64,000 nucleotides of DNA from Alphaproteobacteria bacterium (GCA_019247845.1 JAFBAL010000005.1:22873-86872); one strand, 5' to 3'; shown: positions 8,075 to 17,827, counted from the first letter of the stretch. Translations and numbers: made by a program. The notes: generated by a model not told the origin, from the sequence alone.

Positions 8075-8262
8075 AATGGAGAAAGTTGCGTTGCGGCTCG
8101 TCCAAGGCTAGGTGACGGGGCCGGATTTGTGTATCGTCCCCCCGGGCTGCGCCGGACGCCGGGGAGCTGGGCGCGCGGGAACCGGTTTTTGTGTAGTAAA
8201 CGCCAGACGGTCAAAGGCTCGGACGCCGCGGTTCCGTACGGCTCAAATTGTAGGGGTTGGTC

Positions 8263-11200
8263 TTGAAAAAGCAGGTCCTGTTGCTGTCCGTTGCCGTGGC
8301 CGCCCTGGCCGCATCGCCGGCCTTCGCCGACGATTGGACCGACATCACCACCGCGCTCAACGTCCCCATCGACACCGCCCATGCCGCCAACGGCGAGGCC
8401 GGCGACATCCATATCGAGAGCACCGGCTCGGTCACCGTGAAGCTCGCCGGCGCCGCGGTCACGATCAACTCGGACAACTCGTTCCTGGCCGACGCCGGCT
8501 CGACCATCTCCAACATCGGCACTTCCGACGCGGTCGGCATCCTGGTCGACCTGACGGCGCACAACATCGACAGCACCTGCACCGACGTCGACTGCGTCTC
8601 GGGCCTTACCGAGGCCGGCACCATCGACCTCTCGGGCGCCGGCGACACCAAGCGCGGCCTGTGGCTGCAGGGTCCGGCGGACGACACCACCGGCGGGCCG
8701 TTCATGTTCACCGGCGACATCGACATGTCGAACTCGACGATGACGGTCACCGGCGATTCCAGCGTCGGCGTGCTCATCGATACGCTGGCCGACCTGAAGG
8801 GCAACCTGTCGCTCGGCACCATCAACATATCGCCGACCTCGAGCACCTCGACCCTGGGCGTCATCGGCCTCGAGGTCGACGGCATCGTCTATGGCGACAT
8901 CCACCAGGTCGGATCGATCAACGTCACGGGCAACGCCACCACCGCCGCCGGCTCGCTGATCGGCATGAACCTGACCGGCACCATCAACGGCGACGTCGTG
9001 ATCGACAAGGGCGGCGCGGTCAACGCCACCGGCGCGGGCGCCCTGGGCATCAAGCTCACCGGCAACATCGATTCCTGCGACACCGGCGTGGTCCCCGACT
9101 GCACGAGCAACGGCGCGCTGGTCAACCACGGCACGATCGCCACGCATGGCGGCGGCACCGGCACCGGCCAGACCGGCAATCCGGTCGCGAACTCGGCGCT
9201 CGCCATCGGCGGCAGCATCAACGGCGGCATCTACAACGACGGCGCCAGCTTCAAGGGCGAGGACACGGCCGCCGCCACGATCTTCACCCAGGGCAGCGCG
9301 CCGGCGATCGTGATCTCGACCGCGCTCGAGAACCGCGACGTGGGCGAGGATCCGTTCCCGATCGACATCGGCAAGTACACGGCGGAGACCATCGATCCGG
9401 GCTTCAGCCTCTACAATCGCGGCATCGTCAGCGTCCAGTCGTCGAATCTCGGCGACGACACCCAGGCGGTCACGATCAGCGGCTCGTCGCTGGACGCCGC
9501 TGCCACGCTCGACGGCGGCATCTTCAACTCCGGCCTCGTCCAGGCGCTGGCGACCAGCGTGAAGGACGGCTCGCAGGTGAGCGCGATCGCGTTCCACATC
9601 AACAACTATGCCTTGATCGGCATCGACGACACCTATACGCGCGACGCCAACGGCCAGTTCAACTACGACAATCCCGGCAGCGGCAAGCTGAACAGCGACG
9701 CGCTGCACGACGACCTCGCGGCCTTCGTCAACAGCGCGGAAGCCGGCCAGGGCGTGATCAACGCCACGATCTCCGGACCCATGGGCGGCAACGCCATCGC
9801 CATCGACATCGAAGCCAACGCCAACCTGCCGTCGCTCATCAATACCGGATCGATCACGGCGGTGGCCACCACCACCGACACCTCGATCACGGGGCTCGCC
9901 GCGCGCGCGATCTGGGACCAGTCGGGCACGCTAAACTACATCCAGAACAACGGCATCATCTCGGCCACGGCGACCACGCTCGACGAAGGCGGCCAGATCT
10001 CCTATGCGATCGACCTGTCGGCCGACAAGGACGGCACCGACCCGATCCTGATCCTCAACCAGGCGACGGTGAATTCGGCGGCGCGCATCATCGGCGACAT
10101 CCGCTTCGGCACCGGCGACTACCAGACCATCGACGTCGAGGGCGCGAGCACCGACAACGTCGCCACCATCGTCGGCGACATCAGCTACGGCGGCGGCAGC
10201 ACGCCGGGCAGCGACAAGCTCACCATCGGCGACTTCGCCACCGTCACCAGCAAGATCACCGCGGATGCGACCGTCGGCGTCTCGGTGCTGATCAACAACG
10301 GCGGCACGCTGAACCTGCTCAACGACGACGTCTCGAAGGCGCTCAACGCCTCGGACTTCACCGTCAACTCCGGCGGCACGCTCAATCTGACCGTGAAGCA
10401 GGAATTCACCTCGGGCATCATCGACTCCGCGGGCCCGGTGTTCTTCGACCACGGCGCCCTGTTCAACATCCAGTACGGCAGCTTCGTGCCCAGCACCTCG
10501 GACTTCGTGCTGATCAGCGCGCCGCGCGGCGACATCACCTTGGCGGACCAGGGCATCTATCAGCAGCAGATCAACGACGACCTGCCGTTCCTGTTCGACT
10601 CGGCAAGGCTGTTCATCGACGACACCGATCCGGTCGACGACAAGCTGACCCTCGAGATCACGCCGAAGGACGCGTCCCAGCTGGGCCTGACGGGCTATGC
10701 GGCGCAGATCCTGCCCTTCGCCAACCAGGCGCTGGCCAACGACGACGTGCTCGGCGCCGCCTTCGTCGCCGGCATCTCCGACCAGAAGACCGCGCAGATC
10801 GCCTATAACGAGATGGCGCCCGACGTCACCGGCGGCGCGCGCGCCATCGCCATCGCGCTGACCGACCAGTCCTCGGGCCCTGTCGCGGCGCGCCAGCGCG
10901 TGCTGCGCATGTACGGCAAGGAGACCGGCGAGGTCACCTTGTGGGGCGAGGAGTTCGCCGAGTTCGTGCAGGATCCGGGCAACCGCTCGACCGGCCAGAC
11001 CGGCTTCAAGGACCACGGCTTCGGCTTCGTGCTGGGCATGGACGGCGGCGACCCGAAGGCCGGCTGGTACGGCGGCGCGTTCAGCTTCTATACCGGCGAC
11101 ATCGTCGAGCCGCTGCCGCGCAACTCGCACACCAACACGCTGTGGTACATGCTCACCGGCTATACCGACTGGCGCGGCAAGGGCCTGTTCCTCGATACCA

Positions 11201-11841
11201 AGGCCGACATCGGCTACATGACGCTCAAGTCGAAGCGCTTCATCAACCTGACCCTGCCCAACGCCACCACCGGCGGCACCGTGCCCTTCGTGGACGAGGC
11301 CGACGGCAAGCGGCCGGGCATCGTCGGCGCGCTCGGCATGACCACCGGCGCGATCCTGGCCTATGGCTCGACCACGATCACGCCGCAGCTCAGCATCGAC
11401 GGCATGACGATGCGCCAGGAGGGCTATACCGAGACCCATGTCGGCACCTCGTCCACCGGCAACGGCAAGGGCATGGACCTGCAGACCCAGTCGTTCTATG
11501 CGAGCTCGGCGCGCGTCTTCCTCGGCACCGAAGTCCGCGAGGATCTCAACTTCGGCGACTTCTTCCTGCAGCCCGATGTGCGCGTCGGCTATCGCTACGA
11601 CTTCATCAACGACGCGACCAAGCTCAAGGTGAACTTCGCCAATGTGAGCGCCAACTCGAATACGCCGGGCCCGACCTTCACCGTGATCGGTCCCGATCCG
11701 GCGCAGGGCAACTTCGTCGCCGGCGCGGCCATCTCGGCGACGACCGACGCCTGGACGCTGGGCGCCAACTTCGACTTCGTGCGCGGCACCAACGGCGCCA
11801 CGACCGAGGTCGGCACGGTGCACCTGCTGGGAAGGATCTAG
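8263..11841 (+). CDS. Autotransporter (type Va) with large passenger domain
   Basis: This 1192-residue outer-membrane and surface protein starts at TTG 8263 (MKKQVLLLSVAVAALAASP, cleavage after AFA), with SD AGGGG at 8252-8256. An alternative TTG at 8257 is too close to that SD. The passenger (about 25-850) is rich in G, N, T, S and D and built of beta-helix style turns (INGGIYNDG, LDGGIFNSG, NNGGTLNLL). The C-terminal third (from about residue 890, VTLWGEEFAEFVQ) alternates aromatic strands and ends in an autotransporter barrel. No protease triad or RGD-type motif was noticed in the passenger, so it is probably an adhesin or surface protein. It ends 1 bp before the convergent ltaE stop. Confidence 0.85.
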   Translation: MKKQVLLLSVAVAALAASPAFADDWTDITTALNVPIDTAHAANGEAGDIHIESTGSVTVKLAGAAVTINSDNSFLADAGSTISNIGTSDAVGILVDLTAHNIDSTCTDVDCVSGLTEAGTIDLSGAGDTKRGLWLQGPADDTTGGPFMFTGDIDMSNSTMTVTGDSSVGVLIDTLADLKGNLSLGTINISPTSSTSTLGVIGLEVDGIVYGDIHQVGSINVTGNATTAAGSLIGMNLTGTINGDVVIDKGGAVNATGAGALGIKLTGNIDSCDTGVVPDCTSNGALVNHGTIATHGGGTGTGQTGNPVANSALAIGGSINGGIYNDGASFKGEDTAAATIFTQGSAPAIVISTALENRDVGEDPFPIDIGKYTAETIDPGFSLYNRGIVSVQSSNLGDDTQAVTISGSSLDAAATLDGGIFNSGLVQALATSVKDGSQVSAIAFHINNYALIGIDDTYTRDANGQFNYDNPGSGKLNSDALHDDLAAFVNSAEAGQGVINATISGPMGGNAIAIDIEANANLPSLINTGSITAVATTTDTSITGLAARAIWDQSGTLNYIQNNGIISATATTLDEGGQISYAIDLSADKDGTDPILILNQATVNSAARIIGDIRFGTGDYQTIDVEGASTDNVATIVGDISYGGGSTPGSDKLTIGDFATVTSKITADATVGVSVLINNGGTLNLLNDDVSKALNASDFTVNSGGTLNLTVKQEFTSGIIDSAGPVFFDHGALFNIQYGSFVPSTSDFVLISAPRGDITLADQGIYQQQINDDLPFLFDSARLFIDDTDPVDDKLTLEITPKDASQLGLTGYAAQILPFANQALANDDVLGAAFVAGISDQKTAQIAYNEMAPDVTGGARAIAIALTDQSSGPVAARQRVLRMYGKETGEVTLWGEEFAEFVQDPGNRSTGQTGFKDHGFGFVLGMDGGDPKAGWYGGAFSFYTGDIVEPLPRNSHTNTLWYMLTGYTDWRGKGLFLDTKADIGYMTLKSKRFINLTLPNATTGGTVPFVDEADGKRPGIVGALGMTTGAILAYGSTTITPQLSIDGMTMRQEGYTETHVGTSSTGNGKGMDLQTQSFYASSARVFLGTEVREDLNFGDFFLQPDVRVGYRYDFINDATKLKVNFANVSANSNTPGPTFTVIGPDPAQGNFVAGAAISATTDAWTLGANFDFVRGTNGATTEVGTVHLLGRI

Positions 11842-11842
11842 C

Positions 11843-12877
11843 TCAAGCCTTCGCGATCTCGACGAGCTTCGCCACGTCCGCTTCGGGCGTGGCGAAGGAC
11901 GTCACCAGGCGCACGAGCCGGCGGCCGCAAGCTTCCGGCGGTCCCCAGTCGTAGAAGCGCGCGCCCGCGGCGCGCAGCCGTGCCGCGATCGCCGCGTCGA
12001 GGCGCACGAACACCGCATTGGTCTCGACGGGGAAGGCGATCTCGGCGCCGCGCACGCCTTCGAGCCCGCGCGCGAGCGCGGCCGCCAGCGCATTGGCGCG
12101 GCCGGCATGCGCGAGCCAGCCTGCCTTGTCGAGCGCCGCCTCGAGCTGCGCCGAGACGAAGCGCATCTTCGACATCAGGTGCCCCGACTTCTTGCGGCGG
12201 TATTCGAAATCGCCCGATTCCGCGGGCGCAAAGAAGATCACCGCTTCGGCGCCCAGCGCGCCGTTCTTGGTCGCGCCGAACGAGAGCGCGTCGACGCCCG
12301 CCTTCCAGCTGAGCTCGGCCGGCGTGCAGCCGAGGCTCGCGACCGCATTGGCGAACCGCGCGCCGTCCATGTGCAGCTTCAGGCCGTGCGCCCGCGCGAC
12401 GCCCGAAAGTGCGGCGATCTCGTGCGCGCGATAGACCGTGCCGAGCTCGGTCGCGTTGGTGATGCTGAGCGCCTTGGGCTGGGGATGATGCACGTCGCCC
12501 TTCACGAAGCGCGCAAGCGCCGCTTCGACCGCGGTCGGGGCGAGCTTGCCCGCTTCGCCCTCGATGCCGACCAGCCGTGCGCCGTGGCTGAAGAGCTCCA
12601 CCGCGCCGCATTCGTCGACGACGACGTGGCTCGTCGCATGGCAGAGCACCGCGCCGTGCGGCGGCACCAGGGTGGCGAGCGAAAGCGCGTTCGCCGCCGT
12701 GCCGCTGATCACGGGGAAGACCGCGACCTCGCGCTCGAAGACTTCGGCGAAGCGCCGCGTCAGCCGTGCGCTGATCGCATCGTCGCCATAGGAGGCGTCG
12801 GCGCCGTCGTTGGCGCGCGCCAGCGCCTCGATCATCTCCGGCGCCGCGCCGTAGCAATTGTCGCTGGTGAAGTTCAT
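11843..12877 (-). CDS. ltaE: Low-specificity L-threonine aldolase
   Basis: This PLP enzyme cleaves L-threonine or allo-threonine to glycine and acetaldehyde. The 344 residues begin MNFTSDNCYGAAPEMIEAL, as in the family. SGTAANALSL (58-67) binds the cofactor phosphate, HMDGAR (169-174) holds the PLP-nitrogen Asp, and SFGATKNGALGAEA carries the Schiff-base lysine at Lys204. It lies 10 bp downstream of gloA on the same strand, so the two form an operon. The specificity for threonine rather than a related beta-hydroxy amino acid is inferred from family similarity. Confidence 0.9.
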   Translation of the reverse strand: MNFTSDNCYGAAPEMIEALARANDGADASYGDDAISARLTRRFAEVFEREVAVFPVISGTAANALSLATLVPPHGAVLCHATSHVVVDECGAVELFSHGARLVGIEGEAGKLAPTAVEAALARFVKGDVHHPQPKALSITNATELGTVYRAHEIAALSGVARAHGLKLHMDGARFANAVASLGCTPAELSWKAGVDALSFGATKNGALGAEAVIFFAPAESGDFEYRRKKSGHLMSKMRFVSAQLEAALDKAGWLAHAGRANALAAALARGLEGVRGAEIAFPVETNAVFVRLDAAIAARLRAAGARFYDWGPPEACGRRLVRLVTSFATPEADVAKLVEIAKA

Positions 12878-12887
12878 GCCGGACGCG

Positions 12888-13328
12888 TCACCACGCTCCG
12901 GTATTGGGCATCGAGGTCCAGGGCTCGGCGGGGGCGAGGCTTTGGCCCTCCTGCAGCAGCTCGATCGAGATGCCGTCGGGCGAGCGCACGAAGGCCATGT
13001 GGCCGTCGCGCGGCGGGCGGTTGATGGTGACGCCCGCCGCCATCAGCCTGGCGCAGAGCGCGTAGATATCCTTCACCCGGTAGGCGAGGTGCCCGAAGTT
13101 TCTGCCGCCGGTATAATTCTCCGCATCCCAGTTGTAGGTGAGCTCGACCAGCGGCGCGGAATCGGTCTTTGCGCGCTCGACGTCGTCCGGCGCGGCGAGG
13201 AAGACGAGGGTGAAGCGGCCCTTGTCGTTGTCGATGCGGCGGACTTCGCGCAAGCCGAGCTTCGCGCAATAGAAGTCGAGCGCCGCGTCGAGGTCGGCGA
13301 CCCGCATCATGGTGTGGAGATAGCGCAT
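12888..13328 (-). CDS. gloA: Glyoxalase I (lactoylglutathione lyase)
   Basis: The 146-residue VOC-fold metalloenzyme isomerises the methylglyoxal-glutathione hemithioacetal to S-lactoylglutathione. The expected metal ligands are present: His5 (MRYLH), Glu62 (LVELTYNWD), His80 (FGHLAYRV) and Glu123 (ISIELLQ). The C-terminal [12 protein letters not shown] tail is typical of GloA. ATG 13328 is used; a GTG one codon earlier is in frame. The downstream threonine aldolase makes acetaldehyde, so an aldehyde-handling pair is plausible but unproven. Confidence 0.93.
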   Translation of the reverse strand: MRYLHTMMRVADLDAALDFYCAKLGLREVRRIDNDKGRFTLVFLAAPDDVERAKTDSAPLVELTYNWDAENYTGGRNFGHLAYRVKDIYALCARLMAAGVTINRPPRDGHMAFVRSPDGISIELLQEGQSLAPAEPWTSMPNTGAW

Positions 13329-13911
13329 CACTTGCCTTCACTTTTTGCTGATCGTCGTCGCAGATTTTCGCTGCGCGTCCGACCCTAGCACCCCGGCCGA
13401 GGCGCACAATCCGGCCGCGCCGTTCGATCGTCATTTGATCGCCGGTCCGCCTCGGCTGCGCGCAACTGTGCCCGCGCAAGAAAATTTTTTGCCGCGCCCG
13501 CGACGAAATCCTGCCGTGGTGCGAACATAAAGCCTTGAAAAGACGGGCTGATACAATTCGCCGCTTGTCAGCAAGCGGTCGACTGTCACAAAAGAGGGCA
13601 CGATTTCTTAGTGCTGCACGTTTGAAGATTCGCTTCGGTGTGCGTTTTACGAAATGCGATGAGTCGAACGATCCACAGGGCTCGAAACGGGAACGATCCG
13701 TTTTCGTGCTAGTTTTAACCAGATGGCCCATCGGGCAGAGTTAACCATTCGAAAGACTGGACCGATCCAAAAACGATGACTACGATAAAACCAACATCGA
13801 CGAAGCGCCCGGCTCCACGGGCGCCCGAAGGGGGATGCGTAGTTTCTATACTCTGTCGCGAGGCGTTCCGCCTCCGCGCCGGGTTAAGCTTTGTCAGGTC
13901 AAGATAGATCC
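13329..13911. other. 583-bp intergenic region between divergent gloA and tonB
   Basis: This divergent region is less GC-rich than its neighbours and must hold the promoters of gloA (leftward) and the tonB-exb cluster (rightward). A GANTC site (GAGTC near 13661) and two TTAACC words about 26 bp apart (near 13715 and 13741) are visible, but not at CtrA spacing. A 43-codon ORF at 13777 (MTTIKPTSTKRPA) has no supporting evidence. I see no RNA gene or repeat. Confidence 0.5.
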
Positions 13912-14541
13912 ATGGAACAGCCCTTCCACAGCATGCGCTCCGTGCCCAACAAGACCATCACGCCCCCGCGCGTGGTAGGTATGGTCGCGGCGCTTCTTCT
14001 TCAAGCCGGTTTCGTCTACGCCATCGTGTCTGGTCTTGCGGCGACGCTGATTCAGAAGCTCCCCGAGGAGCTGAAGGTCGCGGTCGAGCAGGAGAAGATC
14101 ACGCCCAAGCCGCCGCCGCCGCCGCCGCCGCAGGTCGACCTGCCGCCGCCGCCGGTCGCGCCGCCGCCGGTGATCAACATCCAGACCGATGCGCCGGCGT
14201 CGCCGATCACGGTCACCAACAAGCCGCCGCCGCCGCCGCCGCCCGCGCCGGTGCACACCGCGGTGACGACGCCGGTCTCGATCGGCCGCCCGCATACCTG
14301 CCAGGACAAGTATCCGGAAGTGTCCGTGCGCCTGAACGAGGAAGGCACGACCACCCTGTCCTTCAAGGTGATGACCGACGGCAGCGTGAGCAACGTCTCG
14401 ATCGCCAAGTCGAGCGGCTCGGACCGTCTCGACCAGGCGGCGATATCCTGCGCCGGCCGCTGGCACTACAAGCCGCAAAGCGTCGACGGTCAGCCGCAAG
14501 AGACGAACTGGCAGGCCAACGTCCAGTGGAAGCTGCACTAA
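13912..14541 (+). CDS. tonB: TonB energy transducer
   Basis: This 209-residue protein has a single N-terminal membrane anchor (VVGMVAALLLQAGFVYAIVSG, about 17-37), a proline-rich periplasmic spacer with P-runs, and a C-terminal TonB domain (about 125-209) containing YPEVSVRLNEEGTTTLSF and DQAAISCAGRWHYKP. It couples the proton-driven ExbB-ExbD complex encoded directly downstream to TonB-dependent outer-membrane receptors. ATG 13912 is chosen over a TTG at 13891 because it begins the usual short cytoplasmic tail. It is the first gene of a five-gene cluster. Confidence 0.9.
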   Translation: MEQPFHSMRSVPNKTITPPRVVGMVAALLLQAGFVYAIVSGLAATLIQKLPEELKVAVEQEKITPKPPPPPPPQVDLPPPPVAPPPVINIQTDAPASPITVTNKPPPPPPPAPVHTAVTTPVSIGRPHTCQDKYPEVSVRLNEEGTTTLSFKVMTDGSVSNVSIAKSSGSDRLDQAAISCAGRWHYKPQSVDGQPQETNWQANVQWKLH

Positions 14542-14556
14542 GGATTGCTGAGGGAT

Positions 14557-14577
14557 GGCCGATCGAGGGGATCGGCC
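14557..14577 (+). other. Intercistronic hairpin between tonB and exbB
   Basis: GGCCGATC at 14557-14564 pairs perfectly with 14570-14577 around a 5-nt loop. No T-run follows, so partial termination or mRNA processing or stability control is more likely than full termination. Confidence 0.5.
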
Positions 14578-14609
14578 GGTTATGGAAATAAACACGGAGT
14601 AGCTGAAAA

Positions 14610-15461
14610 ATGATCTCGAAATATCTGACGATCGTCGCCGCGGTTGTCCTTCTGTCCGGCCCCGCGCTGGCGCAGAACAACGGCGGTGCCGCCCCGCCCG
14701 CCGATTCGACCACCACCGCGGCTCCGGCCGCTCCGGATGCGGCGGCGACGCCCGCGCCCGCGCCGGCTCCCGCCGTTGCCGCGCCCGCGCCGACGAAGCC
14801 CGCCACGGCCGCCGGCACGGACAATCCGTACGGCCTGATGGACATCATCAACAAGGGCAACCCGGTGTCGCTGGGCGTGCTCGCGCTGCTCGCGATCATG
14901 TCGGTCGGCAGCTGGTACATCTTCTTCGTCAAGTATTTCGAGCAGAGCCGCATCCTCGGCCAGGCGCGCACGGTCGAGCGCCGCTTCTGGTCGTCGGGCA
15001 CGCTCAACGAAGGCATCGACAAGCTGCCCAAGAACTCGATGTTCCGCCTGATCGCCGAAAGCGGCGTGCGGGCGAGCCAGGGCGGCACGACGCTGGTCGG
15101 CCTGAACGACTGGATCGCCATGTCGCTGACCCGTCAGCTGGAAGACGCCAATGCGCGCCTCCAGGGCGGCATCGCGTTCCTGGCCTCGGTCGGCTCGACG
15201 GCGCCGTTCGTCGGTCTGTTCGGCACGGTGTGGGGCATCCTGCAGGCGCTCATCGCCATCGGCGTCGCCGGTCAGGCCTCGATCGACAAGGTCGCGGGTC
15301 CGGTCGGTGAGGCGCTGATCATGACCGCCATCGGTCTGTTCGTCGCCGTTCCCGCGGTGCTCTGCTACAACTTCCTGGTCCGCCGCAACAAGGTGATCCA
15401 GGAGAAGCTGCGCGGCTTCGCGGGCGATCTTCAGTCCTACCTGATCTCGAAGGGCAAATAG
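14610..15461 (+). CDS. exbB: ExbB/TolQ/MotA-family proton channel subunit
   Basis: The 283-residue inner-membrane protein forms the proton channel with ExbD and drives TonB. A signal-like start (MISKYLTIVAAVVLLSGPALAQ) leads to an Ala/Pro-rich periplasmic extension of about 60 residues, as in ExbB of many alphaproteobacteria. The MotA/TolQ/ExbB core has three membrane helices: LGVLALLAIMSVGSWYIFF, GGIAFLASVGSTAPFVGLFG TVWGI and EALIMTAIGLFVAVPAVLC. The TM2-TM3 loop motif GPVGEALIMTA is present. An SD-like GGAG precedes the ATG. Confidence 0.93.
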   Translation: MISKYLTIVAAVVLLSGPALAQNNGGAAPPADSTTTAAPAAPDAAATPAPAPAPAVAAPAPTKPATAAGTDNPYGLMDIINKGNPVSLGVLALLAIMSVGSWYIFFVKYFEQSRILGQARTVERRFWSSGTLNEGIDKLPKNSMFRLIAESGVRASQGGTTLVGLNDWIAMSLTRQLEDANARLQGGIAFLASVGSTAPFVGLFGTVWGILQALIAIGVAGQASIDKVAGPVGEALIMTAIGLFVAVPAVLCYNFLVRRNKVIQEKLRGFAGDLQSYLISKGK

Positions 15462-15506
15462 CCCTTCGGGACCTGGCGGGTATCTGAAGCAGCTTGGAGT
15501 TTCAGC

Positions 15507-15962
15507 ATGTCGATGAACGTCCAGTCCGGCGATGCCGGCGACGAAGCGGAACTGAACACCACGATCAACACCACCCCTCTGGTGGACGTGATGCTGGTTC
15601 TGCTCATCATCTTTCTCGTCACCATTCCGGTGATCGTGAAGACGGTTCCGGTCACTCTGCCGAACGAGCGCAACATCGCGACGCAGACGAAGCCCGAGAA
15701 CATCGTCATCGCGATCGATAAGGACGAGAACATCTACTACAACAACGCCCCCATCGACGCGAGCGAGCTCAAGACCCGCTTCGCCGATGCGCTCAGGCGC
15801 GCGCAGGCCCGCGGCATGAACGCCGCGCAGATGCCCGAAGTGCACATCCGCGGCGATCGGAACGTGCGCTTCGAGGCGGTCGGTCGCGTGATCTTCGCCT
15901 GTCAGCAGGCGGGCATTCTCAAGGTCGGGTTCCTGACCGAGCCGCGCAACGAAGGCGGCTGA
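15507..15962 (+). CDS. exbD: ExbD-family biopolymer transport protein (first copy)
   Basis: This is a 151-residue protein with one membrane helix (DVMLVLLIIFLVTIPVIV, about 27-44). The helix carries the essential proton-binding Asp of the NTTPLVDVMLVLLIIF motif, and a periplasmic ExbD domain follows (VIAIDKDENIYYNNAPID ... VHIRGDRNVRFEAV). It works with ExbB upstream. A second, distinct exbD follows 28 bp later. The two copies differ in the periplasmic domain, which suggests different partners rather than recent duplication. Confidence 0.93.
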   Translation: MSMNVQSGDAGDEAELNTTINTTPLVDVMLVLLIIFLVTIPVIVKTVPVTLPNERNIATQTKPENIVIAIDKDENIYYNNAPIDASELKTRFADALRRAQARGMNAAQMPEVHIRGDRNVRFEAVGRVIFACQQAGILKVGFLTEPRNEGG

Positions 15963-15990
15963 GTCAAACGCATAAGAAGGTAGCTACGTC

Positions 15991-16422
15991 ATGGCAGGCA
16001 GTGTCGGTCCAGCAAGCGGCGAAGGCGAGGTGATGGTGGAGATGAACACCACCCCCCTGATCGACGTCATGCTTGTGCTTCTCACCCTTCTCATCATCAC
16101 CCTGCCGATCCAGACGCATGCGGTGAAGCTCGACATGCCGCAGCCGCCGAAGACCGAGCCGCCTCCGCCGCTGACGCCGCCCGTCGATCTCGGCGTCGAC
16201 TTCGACGGCACCATCACCTGGAACGGCACGCCGATCGACCGCGGCACGATGGACTCCTACTTCGTGTCCCAGGCGGCCCAGGAATTGCCGCTGCAGCCCG
16301 AAATCCACCTTAATCCGGACAGACTCGCCAAGTACGACAAGGTGGCAATGGTGCTCGCCGACGCGCAGCGTCTGGGCATCACGAAGATAGGGTTCTCGAA
16401 CACGGCGCAGTTCAGTCAATAA
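15991..16422 (+). CDS. exbD: ExbD-family biopolymer transport protein (second copy)
   Basis: The 143-residue protein repeats the ExbD plan: MNTTPLIDVMLVLLTLLII with the conserved Asp in the membrane helix (about 18-40), a proline-rich linker (PQPPKTEPPPPLTPP) and a short periplasmic domain (VDFDGTITWNGTPID ... IHLNPDRLAKYDKV). The tonB-exbB-exbD-exbD order is frequent in alphaproteobacteria rich in TonB receptors; the second ExbD is often needed only for some substrates (family knowledge). Confidence 0.92.
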   Translation: MAGSVGPASGEGEVMVEMNTTPLIDVMLVLLTLLIITLPIQTHAVKLDMPQPPKTEPPPPLTPPVDLGVDFDGTITWNGTPIDRGTMDSYFVSQAAQELPLQPEIHLNPDRLAKYDKVAMVLADAQRLGITKIGFSNTAQFSQ

Positions 16423-16500
16423 GTGAGGGGCGACCGCGGTACCGGAGCATGCGGTCGCATGCATTCCGAGGCCCCGCGCATTCAACGAGGTCTTGCGAAG

Positions 16501-17625
16501 ATGATTGCGAAGTTTTCCTTCTCCTCCCGCGTGGCGGCGGTGCTTCTCGGCGCCGCCGCGCTGGCGTTCACGGCCGGGGCCGCCGATGCGGCGGTGCGTT
16601 CCCAGGTCGGCAAGCCGCTGCAGGAGGCGCAGAGCCTGGCGGCGTCCGGCAACTATTCCGCCGCCATGGCCAAGGTCCATCAGGCCGAGGGCGTGGGCGG
16701 GCTGACGCCTGAAGAGTCCCGCGTCGTGGCGCAGATGCGCGCCTATATCCAGGCCCGTCAGAGCGGCGGCGGCGACGGCTCTCCCAAGGGCAAGTTCGCC
16801 AGCGACTATCGCGCCGGCCGCTGGAGCTCGGTGATCGCCGACGCCGACGCGCTGCACGGCAGCCTCGACGCGACCGAACAGGCCGCGGTGGCGACCGCCT
16901 ATTACAAGCTCGGCCGCAACGCCGAATGCGTGCGCTACATCAAGAGCCATTTCGGGCCGAACGGCAGCGACACCGTCCTGCGCATCCAGATGGCCTGTGC
17001 CTTCGGTGCCGGCGACGACGAAGCGCAGACCAGCGCGCTCGAGACCCTGGTGTCGCGCACCCAGAGCCCCGAGCTGTGGGACCAGCTGCTCAAGTCGGCC
17101 GAGCGCACCCGCGGCCTGAACGACCACCAGACGCTCGACATCTACCGCATCAAGATGCGCACCACGACGATGGCGGCGAACGACTACACCATGCTGGCCA
17201 AGCTGTGCCTCGAATTCGGCTTCGCCGCCGAGGCGCAGGCCGTGCAGCAGAAGGGCCTCGACGCCAAGCTGCTCTCCGGCAACAGCGCCGACCGCCTGAT
17301 GGCGATGACCAAGCAGCAGGTCGCGTCCGGCCAAGCCGGCTGGGGCGCGCGCATGGCCGCCGCCAACAAGGCGCCGAACGGCGACGCGCTGATCAAGGCG
17401 GGCGAGGATCTCTGGGGCCAGGGCAAGTTCAAGGATGCGGTCGACACCATCCAGGCCGGCATCAAGAAGGACAAGACCGACATGAACGAGGCCAACACGC
17501 GCCTCGGCATGGCCTATCTCGGCAACGGCCAGAAGGATGCCGCGATCAAGGCCTTCAACCAGGTCAAGGACAATCCCAAGCAGGAGCTGGCCGCGAAGCT
17601 GTGGTCGCTCTACGCGCGGAAGTAA
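16501..17625 (+). CDS. Periplasmic TPR-containing protein of the TonB cluster
   Basis: The 374-residue protein begins at ATG 16501 with a signal peptide (KFSFSSRVAAVLLGAAALAF, cleavage near AGAADA). Helical repeats of TPR type follow: an early one (SLAASGNYSAAMAKVHQAEG) and a late, clearer pair (KAGEDLWGQGKFKDAVDTI and TRLGMAYLGNGQKDAAIKAF). The reading frame is open back to 16423, but ATG 16501 has the secretory N-terminus. It ends the tonB-exbBDD operon before a strong terminator. Similar TPR proteins close such operons elsewhere, and a scaffolding role in the periplasm is inference. Confidence 0.82.
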   Translation: MIAKFSFSSRVAAVLLGAAALAFTAGAADAAVRSQVGKPLQEAQSLAASGNYSAAMAKVHQAEGVGGLTPEESRVVAQMRAYIQARQSGGGDGSPKGKFASDYRAGRWSSVIADADALHGSLDATEQAAVATAYYKLGRNAECVRYIKSHFGPNGSDTVLRIQMACAFGAGDDEAQTSALETLVSRTQSPELWDQLLKSAERTRGLNDHQTLDIYRIKMRTTTMAANDYTMLAKLCLEFGFAAEAQAVQQKGLDAKLLSGNSADRLMAMTKQQVASGQAGWGARMAAANKAPNGDALIKAGEDLWGQGKFKDAVDTIQAGIKKDKTDMNEANTRLGMAYLGNGQKDAAIKAFNQVKDNPKQELAAKLWSLYARK

Positions 17626-17651
17626 GCACGCGCCGCATCGGGCAAAGGATC

Positions 17652-17678
17652 AAGGGCGGCCTTCGGGTCGCCCTTTTT
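17652..17678 (+). terminator. Rho-independent terminator of the tonB-exb cluster
   Basis: A 10-bp stem (AAGGGCGGCC with one G-T pair) closed by a TTCG tetraloop is followed by a T-run ending at 17678. Confidence 0.92.
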
Positions 17679-17692
17679 CGTTTGGGCCCGGT

Positions 17693-17821
17693 GTCATTCC
17701 CGGCCGAGCGAAGCGAGGGGAAGGGAATCCAGGGCCCGAGCAAGCGACGGGCCCGAGCAAGCGACGTGGATTGCCTTCCCTCAGATCGCTCGCAATGCGA
17801 CCGATCTTCGCCGGGAATGAC
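17693..17821. repeat. Palindromic intergenic repeat, family A, copy 1
   Basis: The ends are perfect inverted repeats: GTCATTCCCGG at 17693-17703 and its complement at 17811-17821. The interior includes imperfect GGAAGGGAATCCAG/ATTGCCTTCCC arms. A 17-bp unit (GGGCCCGAGCAAGCGAC) is tandemly duplicated at 17732-17748 and 17749-17765. Related elements occur at 54571-54695 and 62088-62215. Confidence 0.8.
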
Positions 17822-17827
17822 GTCGCG

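Noticed and set aside
13777..13911. 43-codon ORF before tonB (MTTIKPTSTKRPA)
   Set aside because: No conservation evidence and no SD; more likely leader DNA.
17732..17765. 17-bp tandem duplicate considered as a CRISPR-like or VNTR array
   Set aside because: Only two copies inside a palindromic repeat, with no spacers; replication slippage explains it.
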